From NCBI GenBank assembly GCA_963655255.1, contig CAVKEB010000007.1:29169-93168 (forward strand): a DNA stretch of 64,000 bases, given 5' to 3'. Each line of letters opens with the position of its first letter. Within the stretch, counting starts at the first letter, position 1. The DNA comes from CAG-791 sp963655255. GTDB taxonomy: Bacteria > Bacillota > Clostridia > Lachnospirales > Lachnospiraceae. The notes under the pieces were generated by a model. That model searched no databases. It saw nothing but the letters and a program-made list of their open reading frames with translations, and was not told the origin of the DNA. Below are positions 53,605 through 61,772 of this stretch, piece by piece. The translations under genes and the position numbers were made by a program.

Positions 53605-54368
53605 GCAATGACCTCCTTCATCGGTGCTACCGTGACACCTTCCGCCTCCAGTGCTGCACGGATTTTCTGTGAGAACAACACTGCCTTCGGATTATCCCCA
53701 TGCAGGCAGATGGAATCCGGAATGACCTCGATTTCCCTTCCGGTGATTGCCGTCACCTTATGGTCTTTTACCATGGAAACCACTCTGCGGATGGCCTCTT
53801 CCTCATCGGTAATCACGGCTCCTTCCTTCGAGCGTGCCACCAGGGATCCATCCTCTTCATAGGCGCGGTCCGCAAAGACCTCACGTGCACAGGGAAGTCC
53901 CGCTCTCTTCGCGGCTTCAATCAGCTGGGAGCCCGAAAGGCCCAGCAGAATCAGAGACGGATCCACCTCACGGATTCCCTCACAGATCGCATCCGCCATG
54001 ACCGCATCCTTTCCTGCCATGTTATACATCGCGCCGTGCGGCTTCACATGCTGCAGCGGAACGCCCGCGGCTGTGCAGAATGCCTTCAGGGCCCCCACCT
54101 GATACATCACCATTGCCTTCAGTTCCACGGCGGACACCTTCATATTCCTCCGCCCGAATCCGACAAGATCTGGAAACCCGGGATGTGCGCCGACCGCCAC
54201 ACCGGCCGCCTTGCATGCCGCCACGGTTTTCTCCATCACGACAGGATCCGATGCGTGAAATCCGCAGGCAACGTTTGCGGACGAAATGTGCGTCACAACC
54301 TCCGCATCCATGCCGATTTTATAATTGCCGAAACTCTCACCCATGTCACAGTTCAGATCAATTTTCAT
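53601..54368 (-). CDS. pxpA: 5-oxoprolinase subunit A (LamB/YcsF family), 255 aa
   Basis: The start MKIDLNCDMGESFG and the segments NVACGFHASDP, GAHPGFPD and VKPHGAMYN are the hallmarks of PxpA. With PxpB and PxpC it hydrolyses 5-oxoproline to glutamate using ATP. The ATG at 54368 lies seven bases after GAGG, which belongs to repeat copy H. Subunits B and C are 2-4 kb upstream on the same strand, separated by two other cluster genes. Length is normal. Confidence 0.93.
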   Translation of the reverse strand: MKIDLNCDMGESFGNYKIGMDAEVVTHISSANVACGFHASDPVVMEKTVAACKAAGVAVGAHPGFPDLVGFGRRNMKVSAVELKAMVMYQVGALKAFCTAAGVPLQHVKPHGAMYNMAGKDAVMADAICEGIREVDPSLILLGLSGSQLIEAAKRAGLPCAREVFADRAYEEDGSLVARSKEGAVITDEEEAIRRVVSMVKDHKVTAITGREIEVIPDSICLHGDNPKAVLFSQKIRAALEAEGVTVAPMKEVIA

Positions 54369-54370
54369 TG

Positions 54371-54510
54371 TTATACCTCGTAGAGGCAAAATCCGCGATA
54401 CCAGAGAGAATTTCGCGAAGGCGAATTCTCTCTGTATACAGAGTGCCGCTCGGCGGCACTCTAAGCACTCGAAGATGTCATCAGACATCTTCGAGTGCAG
54501 CGGTTTTGCC
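54371..54510 (-). repeat. modular palindromic repeat, copy H (long)
   Basis: CCTCGTAGAGG (loop changed, stem kept), AAAATCCGC, AGAGAGAATT/AATTCTCTCT, AGAGTGCCGC/GCGGCACTCT, CGAAGATGTC/GACATCTTCG and closing GCGGTTTTGCC. It ends GAGGTATAACA-ATG at pxpA. It lies inside the D-amino-acid cluster, between pxpA and the DUF1445 gene. Confidence 0.9.
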
Positions 54511-54553
54511 CAAACTTTCCTCTTCTATTTCTCCGGCCCGAATCAGTACCGTC

Positions 54554-55339
54554 TCAGTATTTCAGATTCACATTCTTCACGTCCGTCAGGAACATGTGTC
54601 CCGGCGCATGTGTGATGACATAATCCGGCTTCGACTGCATGATCACGTTCTGCGGTGTCACGCCGCACGGCCAGAAGACCGGAACCTCACCCTCCCGGAT
54701 GGTCACCATGTCACCGTAATCCGGGTGTTCCAGATCATCGATGCCGATTACCGAAGGATCTCCGATGTGGATCGGGGCTCCGTGAACCTTCGGCATTGCT
54801 CCCGTGATGAGAACAGCCTTCGGCACCAGCGCATACGGAATCGGCCGCATGGATACCACCATATTTCCATGGAAAATTCCTGCCGGCCGGCAGGGAATGT
54901 TCGTGTTGTACATCGGAACATTCCGGCCTTCCTCAATCTGGCGGACCGGGACGTCCGCCGCCAGAAGATCTCCCTCAAACGAGAAGCTGCATCCGATCAG
55001 AAAGCTCACGAGATCCTCTCTCCAATAAGAAGAAGCGTCCTCTACCTCTTTGACCAGAACGCCCTTTTCGTAGATCCGGTAACGCGGGATATCTCTTGCG
55101 ATGTCTGCTCCCTCTGCAATTTCATGAAGCTCTCTGCTGCCGGTATCACTGACCTCCAGCAACGGGCAGGCCCGCGGGTTTCTCTGAGCGAACAGAAGGA
55201 AATCATAGGCAATGTTTCTCGGCAGTGCAACGAGGTTAGCCTGTGCATAGCCCTGGCACATTCCGGATGTCTGACCGGTAATCTCACCTGCACGGATTTT
55301 CTTTCTCACTTCACTCGGAAGCATGTTTGTATAATCCAT
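54554..55339 (-). CDS. DUF1445 (UPF0317) putative hydro-lyase / D-glutamate cyclase domain, 261 aa
   Basis: The family is recognised from CQGYAQANLVALPR near residue 30, the central SFLIGCSFSFE and NIPCRPAG, and the C-terminal VPVFWPCGVTPQ. In vertebrate D-glutamate cyclase this domain is the N-terminal half, fused to DUF4392; here the two are separate genes with pxpA between them. The ATG at 55339 has AAAGGAG and GAGG upstream. It probably acts on 5-oxoproline or D-glutamate. Confidence 0.85.
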   Translation of the reverse strand: MDYTNMLPSEVRKKIRAGEITGQTSGMCQGYAQANLVALPRNIAYDFLLFAQRNPRACPLLEVSDTGSRELHEIAEGADIARDIPRYRIYEKGVLVKEVEDASSYWREDLVSFLIGCSFSFEGDLLAADVPVRQIEEGRNVPMYNTNIPCRPAGIFHGNMVVSMRPIPYALVPKAVLITGAMPKVHGAPIHIGDPSVIGIDDLEHPDYGDMVTIREGEVPVFWPCGVTPQNVIMQSKPDYVITHAPGHMFLTDVKNVNLKY

Positions 55340-55474
55340 ATCCTCTTTTTCTCCTTTGACGTTCCTCCTCTGAGAGAAAACGCCCTTCCGGTATTCCATT
55401 ATGACAGATCCCGGGACGAAAGAAAGATCCCGTCGGCACCCGCCGGCGGAATCTCTCTTTTCCCACAAAAAGGC

Positions 55475-56320
55475 TCAGTTCGTTGCCTCAATAAATTCCT
55501 CATACAGGTGGCTGCGAAGGTCCTCCACCATTTCCGGAGCCTTGCCACCGACGGGCTGTCCGTCCAGCGTATTGCAGTGCAGGCAGAGCTTGCTGGAACT
55601 GGTAACCAGAATCTCATCGGCTCCGCGAAGCGTATCCAGATCATACGGCGTCTCACTGACCGCATAGCCGAGCTTCTTGCACATGCGGATCAGATGCGCA
55701 CGTGCGATGCCGGGCAGAATCAGTTCATCGGTCGGTGCCGTAAAGAGCTTGCCGTCCTTGATGATATGAACGTTGCTGTGTGCGCACTCGGTCACGCGGT
55801 TCTGCATGTTCTTGCGGTACAGAATAGTCTCCACGCATCCCGCCTCCTTCGCATGCTCCGCAGCGACACAGGAAGGAATCAGGTTCAAGGTCTTGATGTT
55901 GCAGTGATAGAAGCGAGTATCCGGCTCCGTAATGCAGCTGATGGGAGCCTTCCCGTCTCCGATTTCCGCCGGAGTGAGCATCACCCAGAGATTGGCAGGT
56001 CCTTCCGGATAGACGTGATTGCGCAGTCCGCTTCCTCTCGTCACCTGATAGTAAACGAACAGATTTCCGGTATCCATCTTCTTCACCAGGTCATTCAGAA
56101 GATCTTTCAACTCCTGCTTGCTGACGGGGATCTTGATGTCCAGAAGAGCTGCGCTGTTGAAGAAACGGTCCACATGTTCATCCATTGCAAAAATATGGTA
56201 GTTGCGGCACGGGCCGGCATCATACACGCCATCACCAAACCAGTGCACGCGGTCCGTCATCGGGATCGACATATTCTCAATTTCATCATACTTGCCGTTG
56301 TAATATCCAAGTGTCTTCAT
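55475..56320 (-). CDS. dat: D-amino acid aminotransferase (class IV PLP enzyme), 281 aa
   Basis: A fold-type IV aminotransferase of DAAT size. The PLP lysine is Lys143 in NIKTLNLIPS, the same position as Lys145 in Bacillus DAAT. YYQVTRGSGLRNH around residue 95 lines the substrate site. It would exchange D-alanine and 2-oxoglutarate for pyruvate and D-glutamate. The ATG at 56320 has AAGGAG upstream. It is part of the D-amino-acid cluster; a terminator separates it from pxpC. Confidence 0.87.
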   Translation of the reverse strand: MKTLGYYNGKYDEIENMSIPMTDRVHWFGDGVYDAGPCRNYHIFAMDEHVDRFFNSAALLDIKIPVSKQELKDLLNDLVKKMDTGNLFVYYQVTRGSGLRNHVYPEGPANLWVMLTPAEIGDGKAPISCITEPDTRFYHCNIKTLNLIPSCVAAEHAKEAGCVETILYRKNMQNRVTECAHSNVHIIKDGKLFTAPTDELILPGIARAHLIRMCKKLGYAVSETPYDLDTLRGADEILVTSSSKLCLHCNTLDGQPVGGKAPEMVEDLRSHLYEEFIEATN

Positions 56321-56402
56321 CTTCCGCTCTCCTTTCGCAGTCTCTGCGATATGGCATGTGTGACGTTCTGTCTGTGCCTGCGGGCCGTCGCCCCGCTGAT
56401 AC

Positions 56403-56440
56403 GAAAAAGCGCCGGACAGAATCCACTCCATCCGGCGTCT
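56403..56440 (-). terminator. terminator after pxpC
   Basis: CGCCGGA and TCCGGCG pair around a 14-base loop and are followed by CTTTTTC on the minus strand. Confidence 0.8.
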
Positions 56441-56635
56441 TTGCCTTGCTTCAAAGCTATCCTCATTATAGTTCTGGAATACCGCTTGTCAATAAACTTC
56501 CCGGGATTTTGTCTGCCCCGTGTCCGGTACGGCTCGGAGCCGGATAAAAAATCAAAAAACGCATAAACCTTACGGTAACAATTCGGCACGTTCCGGACTT
56601 CCTTACGGCAGAATTTTCTCTACAGATTCCAAATC

Positions 56636-57673
56636 TTATTTCAGATCCCCATGACGGTAATAGTAATTGTATTTCTGAAAGCGGTGTCTTCGGGATGAAA
56701 CTTCCTCTTCCATACCCGGACGGACTGCCAGTGCCAGCGGCTTCGTTCGGTTTCTCTCCTGCGGATGAAGATACAGCTCCTGCGCTTCTTCTACAGAGAC
56801 CCGTTCAAACTGCACCTCATCGCCCGGGCGCAGCTGGGCAAGCTTCGGAAGATCAAACGAGCATACCGTTCCGATCTTCGCATAGCCGCCCGTCGTCTGA
56901 TGATCCGCCATCATGACAATCGGCATGCCGCTCCTGGTAATCTGAATCGAGCCGAATGCGATGCCGTCCGAAACAATATCCATTCCGTGAAGGCTCTCGA
57001 CCGGCGCGCCTTCCAGCCGCATTCCCATGCGGTCGCTCTCTGCAGACACGTGATACGTCTCCCGGAAAAACTTCTCTCTGGCTTCCTCAGAGAACCAGTC
57101 CGCCTGCGGTCCTTCCACAACGCGCACACGGGCAGAATGACCATATTTCTCCGGACGCACCAAAAAAGCGCTCTCCGTCTTTTCCTGACCTTCCGCGCTC
57201 TTCCGGTCACTGCCTGTCTCCAGCACATCGCCCGCCTGAAGAGGTCTGCCTTCCAGACCTCCCAGATGGCATTTCACATCTGTGGAACGACTTCCCATGA
57301 CCTTCGGAACCTCAATCCCTCCGGAAACGGCAAGGTAGGCACGGCACCCGCTTCCTGCCATTCCCATGGACAGTCTCTGTCCGCTGTGAACCTGGACCGC
57401 TACGCAGCGCTCCATCGGGATTCCGTCCAGTTGTGCCTTCATATCGGCTCCGGTCAGCGCGATCACGCCGTCTCCGTCAAAAACAGCCGTGATTCCCATC
57501 AGCGTCATTTCCAGCTCCGCCGCGTTCTCTTGATTTCCCACAAGGCAGTTGGCCGCGTGGAAGCTGTTCAGATCCATTGCTCCACCGGTCCGCACGCCGT
57601 ATTCCATGTATCCGTAACGTCCTTCATCCTGAACGGTTGTCAGGACTCCGGGAATTTCAATTGTGATTTTCAT
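56636..57673 (-). CDS. pxpC: 5-oxoprolinase subunit C (biotin-carboxylase-like, KipA family), 345 aa
   Basis: The opening MKITIEIPGVLTTVQDEGRYGYMEYGV is the PxpC/KipA signature, followed by GGAMDLNSFHAAN and, later, DGIAFGSIQITRSGMPIVMMADHQTTGGYAKIG. The ATG at 57673 has GGAGGG upstream; the frame is open 19 codons further and overlaps pxpB. It pairs with PxpB to form the ATP-using part of 5-oxoprolinase. Confidence 0.93.
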   Translation of the reverse strand: MKITIEIPGVLTTVQDEGRYGYMEYGVRTGGAMDLNSFHAANCLVGNQENAAELEMTLMGITAVFDGDGVIALTGADMKAQLDGIPMERCVAVQVHSGQRLSMGMAGSGCRAYLAVSGGIEVPKVMGSRSTDVKCHLGGLEGRPLQAGDVLETGSDRKSAEGQEKTESAFLVRPEKYGHSARVRVVEGPQADWFSEEAREKFFRETYHVSAESDRMGMRLEGAPVESLHGMDIVSDGIAFGSIQITRSGMPIVMMADHQTTGGYAKIGTVCSFDLPKLAQLRPGDEVQFERVSVEEAQELYLHPQERNRTKPLALAVRPGMEEEVSSRRHRFQKYNYYYRHGDLK

Positions 57674-57726
57674 GATCTTACGCCCTCCACTGCGGAATCC
57701 CAGCTCCATCCGCTGCTTATATGCTC

Positions 57727-58446
57727 TCAAGAATCCGCGATTTCAGCGCGATAGGTCCCGGCCGCAATGTCCACCGCAATCTTCTCGTATTCGCTCTCTG
57801 AAACCGGCACAAAGCGGATGTACTCTCCTGCGCTGCACAGAATCGGCTTCTTTGCAGCCGGATCATAGAAGCGGACCGGCGTAGAACCGATCAGCCGCCA
57901 GCCTCCGGGAGATGCAATGGGATACACACCGGTCTGTTTTCCGCCGATTCCGACACTCCCCGCCGGAATTGCCACCCGCGGAACATCCAGTCTTGACGCG
58001 GCAATCCGCTCATCCATGCCGCCCAGATAAACAAATCCCGGCAGAAATCCCAGCATATAAATCTTATAATCCGTCCCGGAATGTATCGCAATGATCTCTT
58101 GCTCGGAAAGGCCGGTCAGCGCTTCCATTCCTTTCAGATCTTCTCCGTATTTTCCTCCGTAGCAGCAGGGGATAAGACGAATGGTCTTACGACGTGAGTC
58201 TGACTCTTTTGAGCCTCCCTTTTCCTGCGCTTTCCCGATTTTCTCCGAAAGCTGCGCATAAGAAAGCTCTGCCGGGTTGTACCGCACCAGAAGTGCCCGA
58301 TAAGACGGAAGCATCTCCAGAATTCCCGGAATCTTCTCTTCCTGCAGCACATGTTCCAGCTGCATTACCTCTTCATTGATCTCTTCGGAAATTACATTTC
58401 CGAAATCAACCGACAAAGCCATGTCACCGACCGGATAAATTTTCAT
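57727..58446 (-). CDS. pxpB: 5-oxoprolinase subunit B (KipI family), 239 aa
   Basis: A KipI/PxpB protein: MKIYPVGDMALSVDFG at the start, LPSYRALLVRYNP around residue 50, and MLGFLPGFVYLGGMDERIAASRLDVPRVAIPAGSVGIGG near residue 130, the longest conserved part of the family. The ATG at 58446 has GGGAG five bases upstream. It begins the pxpBC transcript. Confidence 0.92.
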   Translation of the reverse strand: MKIYPVGDMALSVDFGNVISEEINEEVMQLEHVLQEEKIPGILEMLPSYRALLVRYNPAELSYAQLSEKIGKAQEKGGSKESDSRRKTIRLIPCCYGGKYGEDLKGMEALTGLSEQEIIAIHSGTDYKIYMLGFLPGFVYLGGMDERIAASRLDVPRVAIPAGSVGIGGKQTGVYPIASPGGWRLIGSTPVRFYDPAAKKPILCSAGEYIRFVPVSESEYEKIAVDIAAGTYRAEIADS

Positions 58447-58562
58447 GTTTTCTCCCGCCTTTCCCATCTTTTTCCGGATTCTCTTTCTATTCTTCCTGAC
58501 CGATACAGGAATAGCTCACCGTCCTGATTCCTGCCGCACATGCTGCGAATCTTCTGGTTTTC

Positions 58563-59477
58563 TTACCCGATGCCGGAAGAGCCCCCCTGTGGCTGCTGGA
58601 ACTGAATTCGTCCCTGCAGCCAGATCACACCGCGGAATCTCCGTCCAACCTCAGGCTCCCCGTAAAGATCCTTTTCATTGATGGCGATATCCATCTTCAA
58701 ACCGTTGCAGTCCACCGTGAGAACCACCACATCTTCGTTTGTCTGCATGTTCTTCCTGCGGTCCACCTTCCGGATTTCTCCCAGAATGGAGTACAACTCG
58801 CACTCCGCGCCGTAGGGCATCAGATAGGAATCCACTATCGAATACACATCCTCATACTGAAGATGCGACAGGACACTCGCATAGACATCCATATCCTGCA
58901 TCGTCAGATTCCGGCTCGCGCTGTCATCGCCATTCTTCGCCGCGTTGATCCATTTGATTCTCTGTTCCTCGGATGCCGCCTTTTTTCGCAGGTCCGCCTC
59001 GGACTTATAGATGGGAAGAAGGATGGTTCCTTCCAGAGAGAGTGCTGTCAGCGAAACGCTCGCCCCTGCCAGCGGTTCAAAACTCGTGTGTACATTTTTC
59101 CGGTATTCAATGGCATTTCTGACACGGAAAATCAGCGTCACGCCCACTCGAAGATCATCACAGACGCCGGCAAAGGAGTCATTGTCCACTCTGGACTCCA
59201 CCGACAGCTCTTCGCTGGTACTGATCTCTTCGGAATTCAGATACGGATACACATAATCCGGAAAAAACTGGTCATTTTCATCAAACTGCCCGCAGACTGC
59301 CAGTCCAAAGTTCCTGCCGAATTCGATCTCAAACTGCGCAAGGAGCGCATCATCTTCATTCTCATTGGTCGTATAGGCGCGATGAGACGGATAAATGATC
59401 CCACGCTCGATCAATGTGCAGATTTCACTGCGTTTTGGAGACTTTGAAAAACCAATGGCACGTAGATACTTGTTCAA
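58563..59477 (-). CDS. DUF3881-family protein, 304 aa
   Basis: The protein begins MNKYLRAIGFSKSPKRSE, which I recall as a protein of unknown function found near serS in Lachnospiraceae. There is no signal peptide or membrane segment. The C-terminal part (VVLTVDCNGLKMDIAINEKDLYGEPEVGRRFRGVIWLQG) looks like a beta-rich domain. A promoter (59536-59564) and a hairpin precede it. Function unknown. Confidence 0.72.
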   Translation of the reverse strand: MNKYLRAIGFSKSPKRSEICTLIERGIIYPSHRAYTTNENEDDALLAQFEIEFGRNFGLAVCGQFDENDQFFPDYVYPYLNSEEISTSEELSVESRVDNDSFAGVCDDLRVGVTLIFRVRNAIEYRKNVHTSFEPLAGASVSLTALSLEGTILLPIYKSEADLRKKAASEEQRIKWINAAKNGDDSASRNLTMQDMDVYASVLSHLQYEDVYSIVDSYLMPYGAECELYSILGEIRKVDRRKNMQTNEDVVVLTVDCNGLKMDIAINEKDLYGEPEVGRRFRGVIWLQGRIQFQQPQGGSSGIG

Positions 59478-59495
59478 ATCTCTTCATCCTCTTCA

Positions 59496-59534
59496 CAAAA
59501 ATCCTCACCCAAAACCAATGTTTCAGGTGAGGAT
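59496..59534 (-). terminator. hairpin between serS and the DUF3881 gene
   Basis: ATCCTCACC and GGTGAGGAT form a 9-base stem with a 16-base loop followed by TTTTTGTG on the minus strand. It starts only a few bases after the predicted transcription start of the DUF3881 promoter, so it may act as serS terminator and as attenuator for DUF3881. Confidence 0.8.
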
Positions 59535-59535
59535 C

Positions 59536-59564
59536 ATTCTAAACACTTGTACAGAACTTGTCAA
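59536..59564 (-). promoter_or_regulatory. promoter of the DUF3881 gene
   Basis: On the minus strand TTGACA (59564-59559), a 17-base spacer and TAGAAT (59541-59536). Confidence 0.7.
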
Positions 59565-59657
59565 AAACAGGATGCCGCCGGAATCTCATCCCGCCTTCTG
59601 CTGAGTTTCGAAAACCAGGCGATACTTCTTCTGCCTCCGGCTATGTGCCCGCTCTGC

Positions 59658-60947
59658 TCAATCGTGGAGAGGAGTCAGTACGGTCTTGCCGCCCATATAC
59701 ATCTGCAGCGGCTTCGGAATGGATACCGATCCGTCCTCGTGCAGATTGTTCTCCAGAAACGCAATCAGCATTCTGGGCGTTGCTACGCAGGTATTGTTCA
59801 AGGTATGAGCCAGATACAGCTTTCCGTCTGCTCCCTTGATGCGGATGCGCAGACGTCTTGCCTGTGCATCGCCGAGATTCGAGCAGGAGCCGACCTCGAA
59901 ATACTTCTTCTGTCTCGGGGACCATGCCTCCACATCACAGGACTTTACCTTCAGATCCGCAAGGTCACCGGAGCAGCACTCCAGCTGACGAACCGGAATA
60001 TCCAGGCTGCGGAAGAAATCTACGGTATTCTTCCAGAGCCGATCATACCACATCATTGAATCTTCCGGCTTGCAGACAACGATCATCTCCTGCTTCTCGA
60101 ACTGATGAATCCGGTATACGCCTCTCTCCTCAATTCCGTGAGCTCCCTTCTCCTTGCGGAAGCACGGGGAATAAGAGGTCAGTGTTTTCGGAAGAGACTC
60201 CTCCGGAATGATCTGATCGATGAAGGAACCGATCATGGAATGCTCGGAGGTGCCGATCAGATAGAGGTCCTCACCTTCAATCTTATACATCATGGCATCC
60301 ATTTCCGCGAAGCTCATAACGCCATCCACAACAGCAGAACGGATCATGAACGGAGGAACGTAGTAGGTAAATCCCCGGTCAATCATGAAATCTCTTGCAT
60401 AGGAAAGAACAGCGGAATGCAGTCTTGCAATATCACCCTTCAGGTAGTAAAAACCGTTTCCGGCTACACGGCCTGCCGCCTCGAAATCCACACCGTCAAA
60501 GCGGGCCATGATATCCGTATGATACGGAATCGGGAAATCCGGAACAACCGGCTCACCAAAGCGCTGCAGTTCAACATTTTCCGAATCATCCTTACCGATC
60601 GGAACCGAAGGATCAATGATATTCGGGATGACCATCATATCCTTATGGACAATTTCCGAAGCGGTCTTCTGGATCTCATCCAGTTCCTTCAGTCGGGAAT
60701 CATCTGCGATCTCTTCCTTCAGCTTCTGGGCTTCTTCCTTTTTGCCCTGTGCCATCAGTGCACCGATCTGCTTGGAAGCCTTCTTCTTGTTCGCACGAAT
60801 CTCATCCGCTTCCTGCTGAGCCTTGCGGGCCTTTGCATCATTTTCAATGACCTCATCGACAAGCGGAAGCTTTTCCTCCTGGAACTTCTTGCGGATGTTC
60901 TCTTTGACTGCCTCCGGATTTTCTCTCAGAAATTTAATATCAATCAT
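59658..60947 (-). CDS. serS: seryl-tRNA synthetase, 429 aa
   Basis: The N-terminal coiled-coil arm (residues 25-105, rich in KARKAQQEADEIRANKKKASKQ) binds the tRNA-Ser variable arm. The class II catalytic core has motif 2 (CFRKEKGAHGIEERGVYRIHQFEKQE) and motif 3 (LNNTCVATPRMLIAFLEN). An essential gene. No T-box leader was found upstream. Confidence 0.97.
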   Translation of the reverse strand: MIDIKFLRENPEAVKENIRKKFQEEKLPLVDEVIENDAKARKAQQEADEIRANKKKASKQIGALMAQGKKEEAQKLKEEIADDSRLKELDEIQKTASEIVHKDMMVIPNIIDPSVPIGKDDSENVELQRFGEPVVPDFPIPYHTDIMARFDGVDFEAAGRVAGNGFYYLKGDIARLHSAVLSYARDFMIDRGFTYYVPPFMIRSAVVDGVMSFAEMDAMMYKIEGEDLYLIGTSEHSMIGSFIDQIIPEESLPKTLTSYSPCFRKEKGAHGIEERGVYRIHQFEKQEMIVVCKPEDSMMWYDRLWKNTVDFFRSLDIPVRQLECCSGDLADLKVKSCDVEAWSPRQKKYFEVGSCSNLGDAQARRLRIRIKGADGKLYLAHTLNNTCVATPRMLIAFLENNLHEDGSVSIPKPLQMYMGGKTVLTPLHD

Positions 60948-61137
60948 GTTCTTCTCCTCTCCCGCCTCATGCGGATATACATGCTGCTATTATAACGTAA
61001 CTGCTTCCTTCCTTCCGAATTTTCTTGAAGAAATTCAAACAGTTTTCTTCCCTCGTGTCAGACGGCTTTTCCGTCCGCTGAAAATGTCAAACCTCTTAAT
61101 GGCTTCTTTCCGGGCAGATCATCTCTCATTCTCAAAA

Positions 61138-61153
61138 TGTTTCACGTGGAACA
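61138..61153. promoter_or_regulatory. parS site
   Basis: TGTTTCACGTGGAACA differs from the canonical TGTTTCACGTGAAACA by one base. It lies one base past the DUF4446 stop codon and is 2.7 kb from the second site. Confidence 0.9.
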
Positions 61154-61154
61154 T

Positions 61155-61679
61155 TTACCCGGAGACCTTTTTCCTTCTTCCACTGCCCTGTCCGTTTCCA
61201 AGAGCAATGTCCATGGCTTCCTGCTCTTCCTCTGTAAAGGCTACGTCGCTGCGTCCGCCGCGAACTCCCTTCACATAGGAATAACAGCCATCCACATTCT
61301 GAACCGTATTCAGCAGAATTCCATTGTTGTCCTGATCCAGAAGGGCAATGACAGAGCTCAGATTTCCACCCATCTGGCTGAACGCGTCATATTTTACCAG
61401 TCCGACTTTCTGAATGACGCCGTGAAGCCGGCGGTAAATGTCCCGGATGTCTCCCGTATTCTGATCCAGCTGCTTATTGATTCCGTCGTAATTGTCCAGA
61501 ATCCGGACCAGCATCTCCTCCAGGCTCTCGCCATCCGAACCGGCTGTCAGGTCATAAAGTCTCTGGTCCATCTCCTTTACTTTTTTGTTCGTAAGGATCA
61601 GAAAAATCAGCAGAACAATGACTGCCGCAATCAGTCCGATCACAACAACGTCAATGGCAGATCCGAATATTTCGCTCAT
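61155..61679 (-). CDS. DUF4446-family membrane protein, 174 aa
   Basis: A single N-terminal membrane span (VVVIGLIAAVIVLLIFLIL) is followed by a coiled stretch (NKKVKEMDQRLYDL) and a conserved C-terminal domain (VGLVKYDAFSQMGGNLSSVIALLDQDNNGILLN), typical of DUF4446 proteins encoded next to parB in Clostridia. The ATG at 61679 is preceded by GAGG seven bases away, inside repeat copy I. The function is unknown; the location suggests a link with chromosome segregation or the envelope. Confidence 0.88.
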   Translation of the reverse strand: MSEIFGSAIDVVVIGLIAAVIVLLIFLILTNKKVKEMDQRLYDLTAGSDGESLEEMLVRILDNYDGINKQLDQNTGDIRDIYRRLHGVIQKVGLVKYDAFSQMGGNLSSVIALLDQDNNGILLNTVQNVDGCYSYVKGVRGGRSDVAFTEEEQEAMDIALGNGQGSGRRKKVSG

Positions 61680-61681
61680 TT

Positions 61682-61755
61682 TTATACCTCACTGAGGCAA
61701 AATCCGCGAAGGCGGTTTTGCCATATGTGGCAGTCGGTGCGTCAGCACCGATGCT
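61682..61755 (-). repeat. modular palindromic repeat, copy I
   Basis: CCTCACTGAGG (stem kept, loop changed), AAAATCCGCGAAGGCGGTTTTGCC, and the GGTGC/GCACC module. It ends GAGGTATAAAA-ATG at the DUF4446 gene, between that gene and parB. Confidence 0.9.
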
Positions 61756-61772
61756 TTCCCTCGTATAAATTC

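Noticed and set aside
54080..56566. An 828-codon open frame on the plus strand
   Set aside because: It is antisense to pxpA, DUF1445 and the aminotransferase and crosses a repeat. The minus-strand genes have clear families and ribosome sites.
60948..61137. T-box leader for serS
   Set aside because: Neither the specifier loop pattern nor the conserved T-box sequence was seen, and there is little room between serS and the parS site.
15763..61755. CRISPR array
   Set aside because: The repeats are far apart, vary in length and contain internal hairpins. There are no regular spacers and no cas genes.
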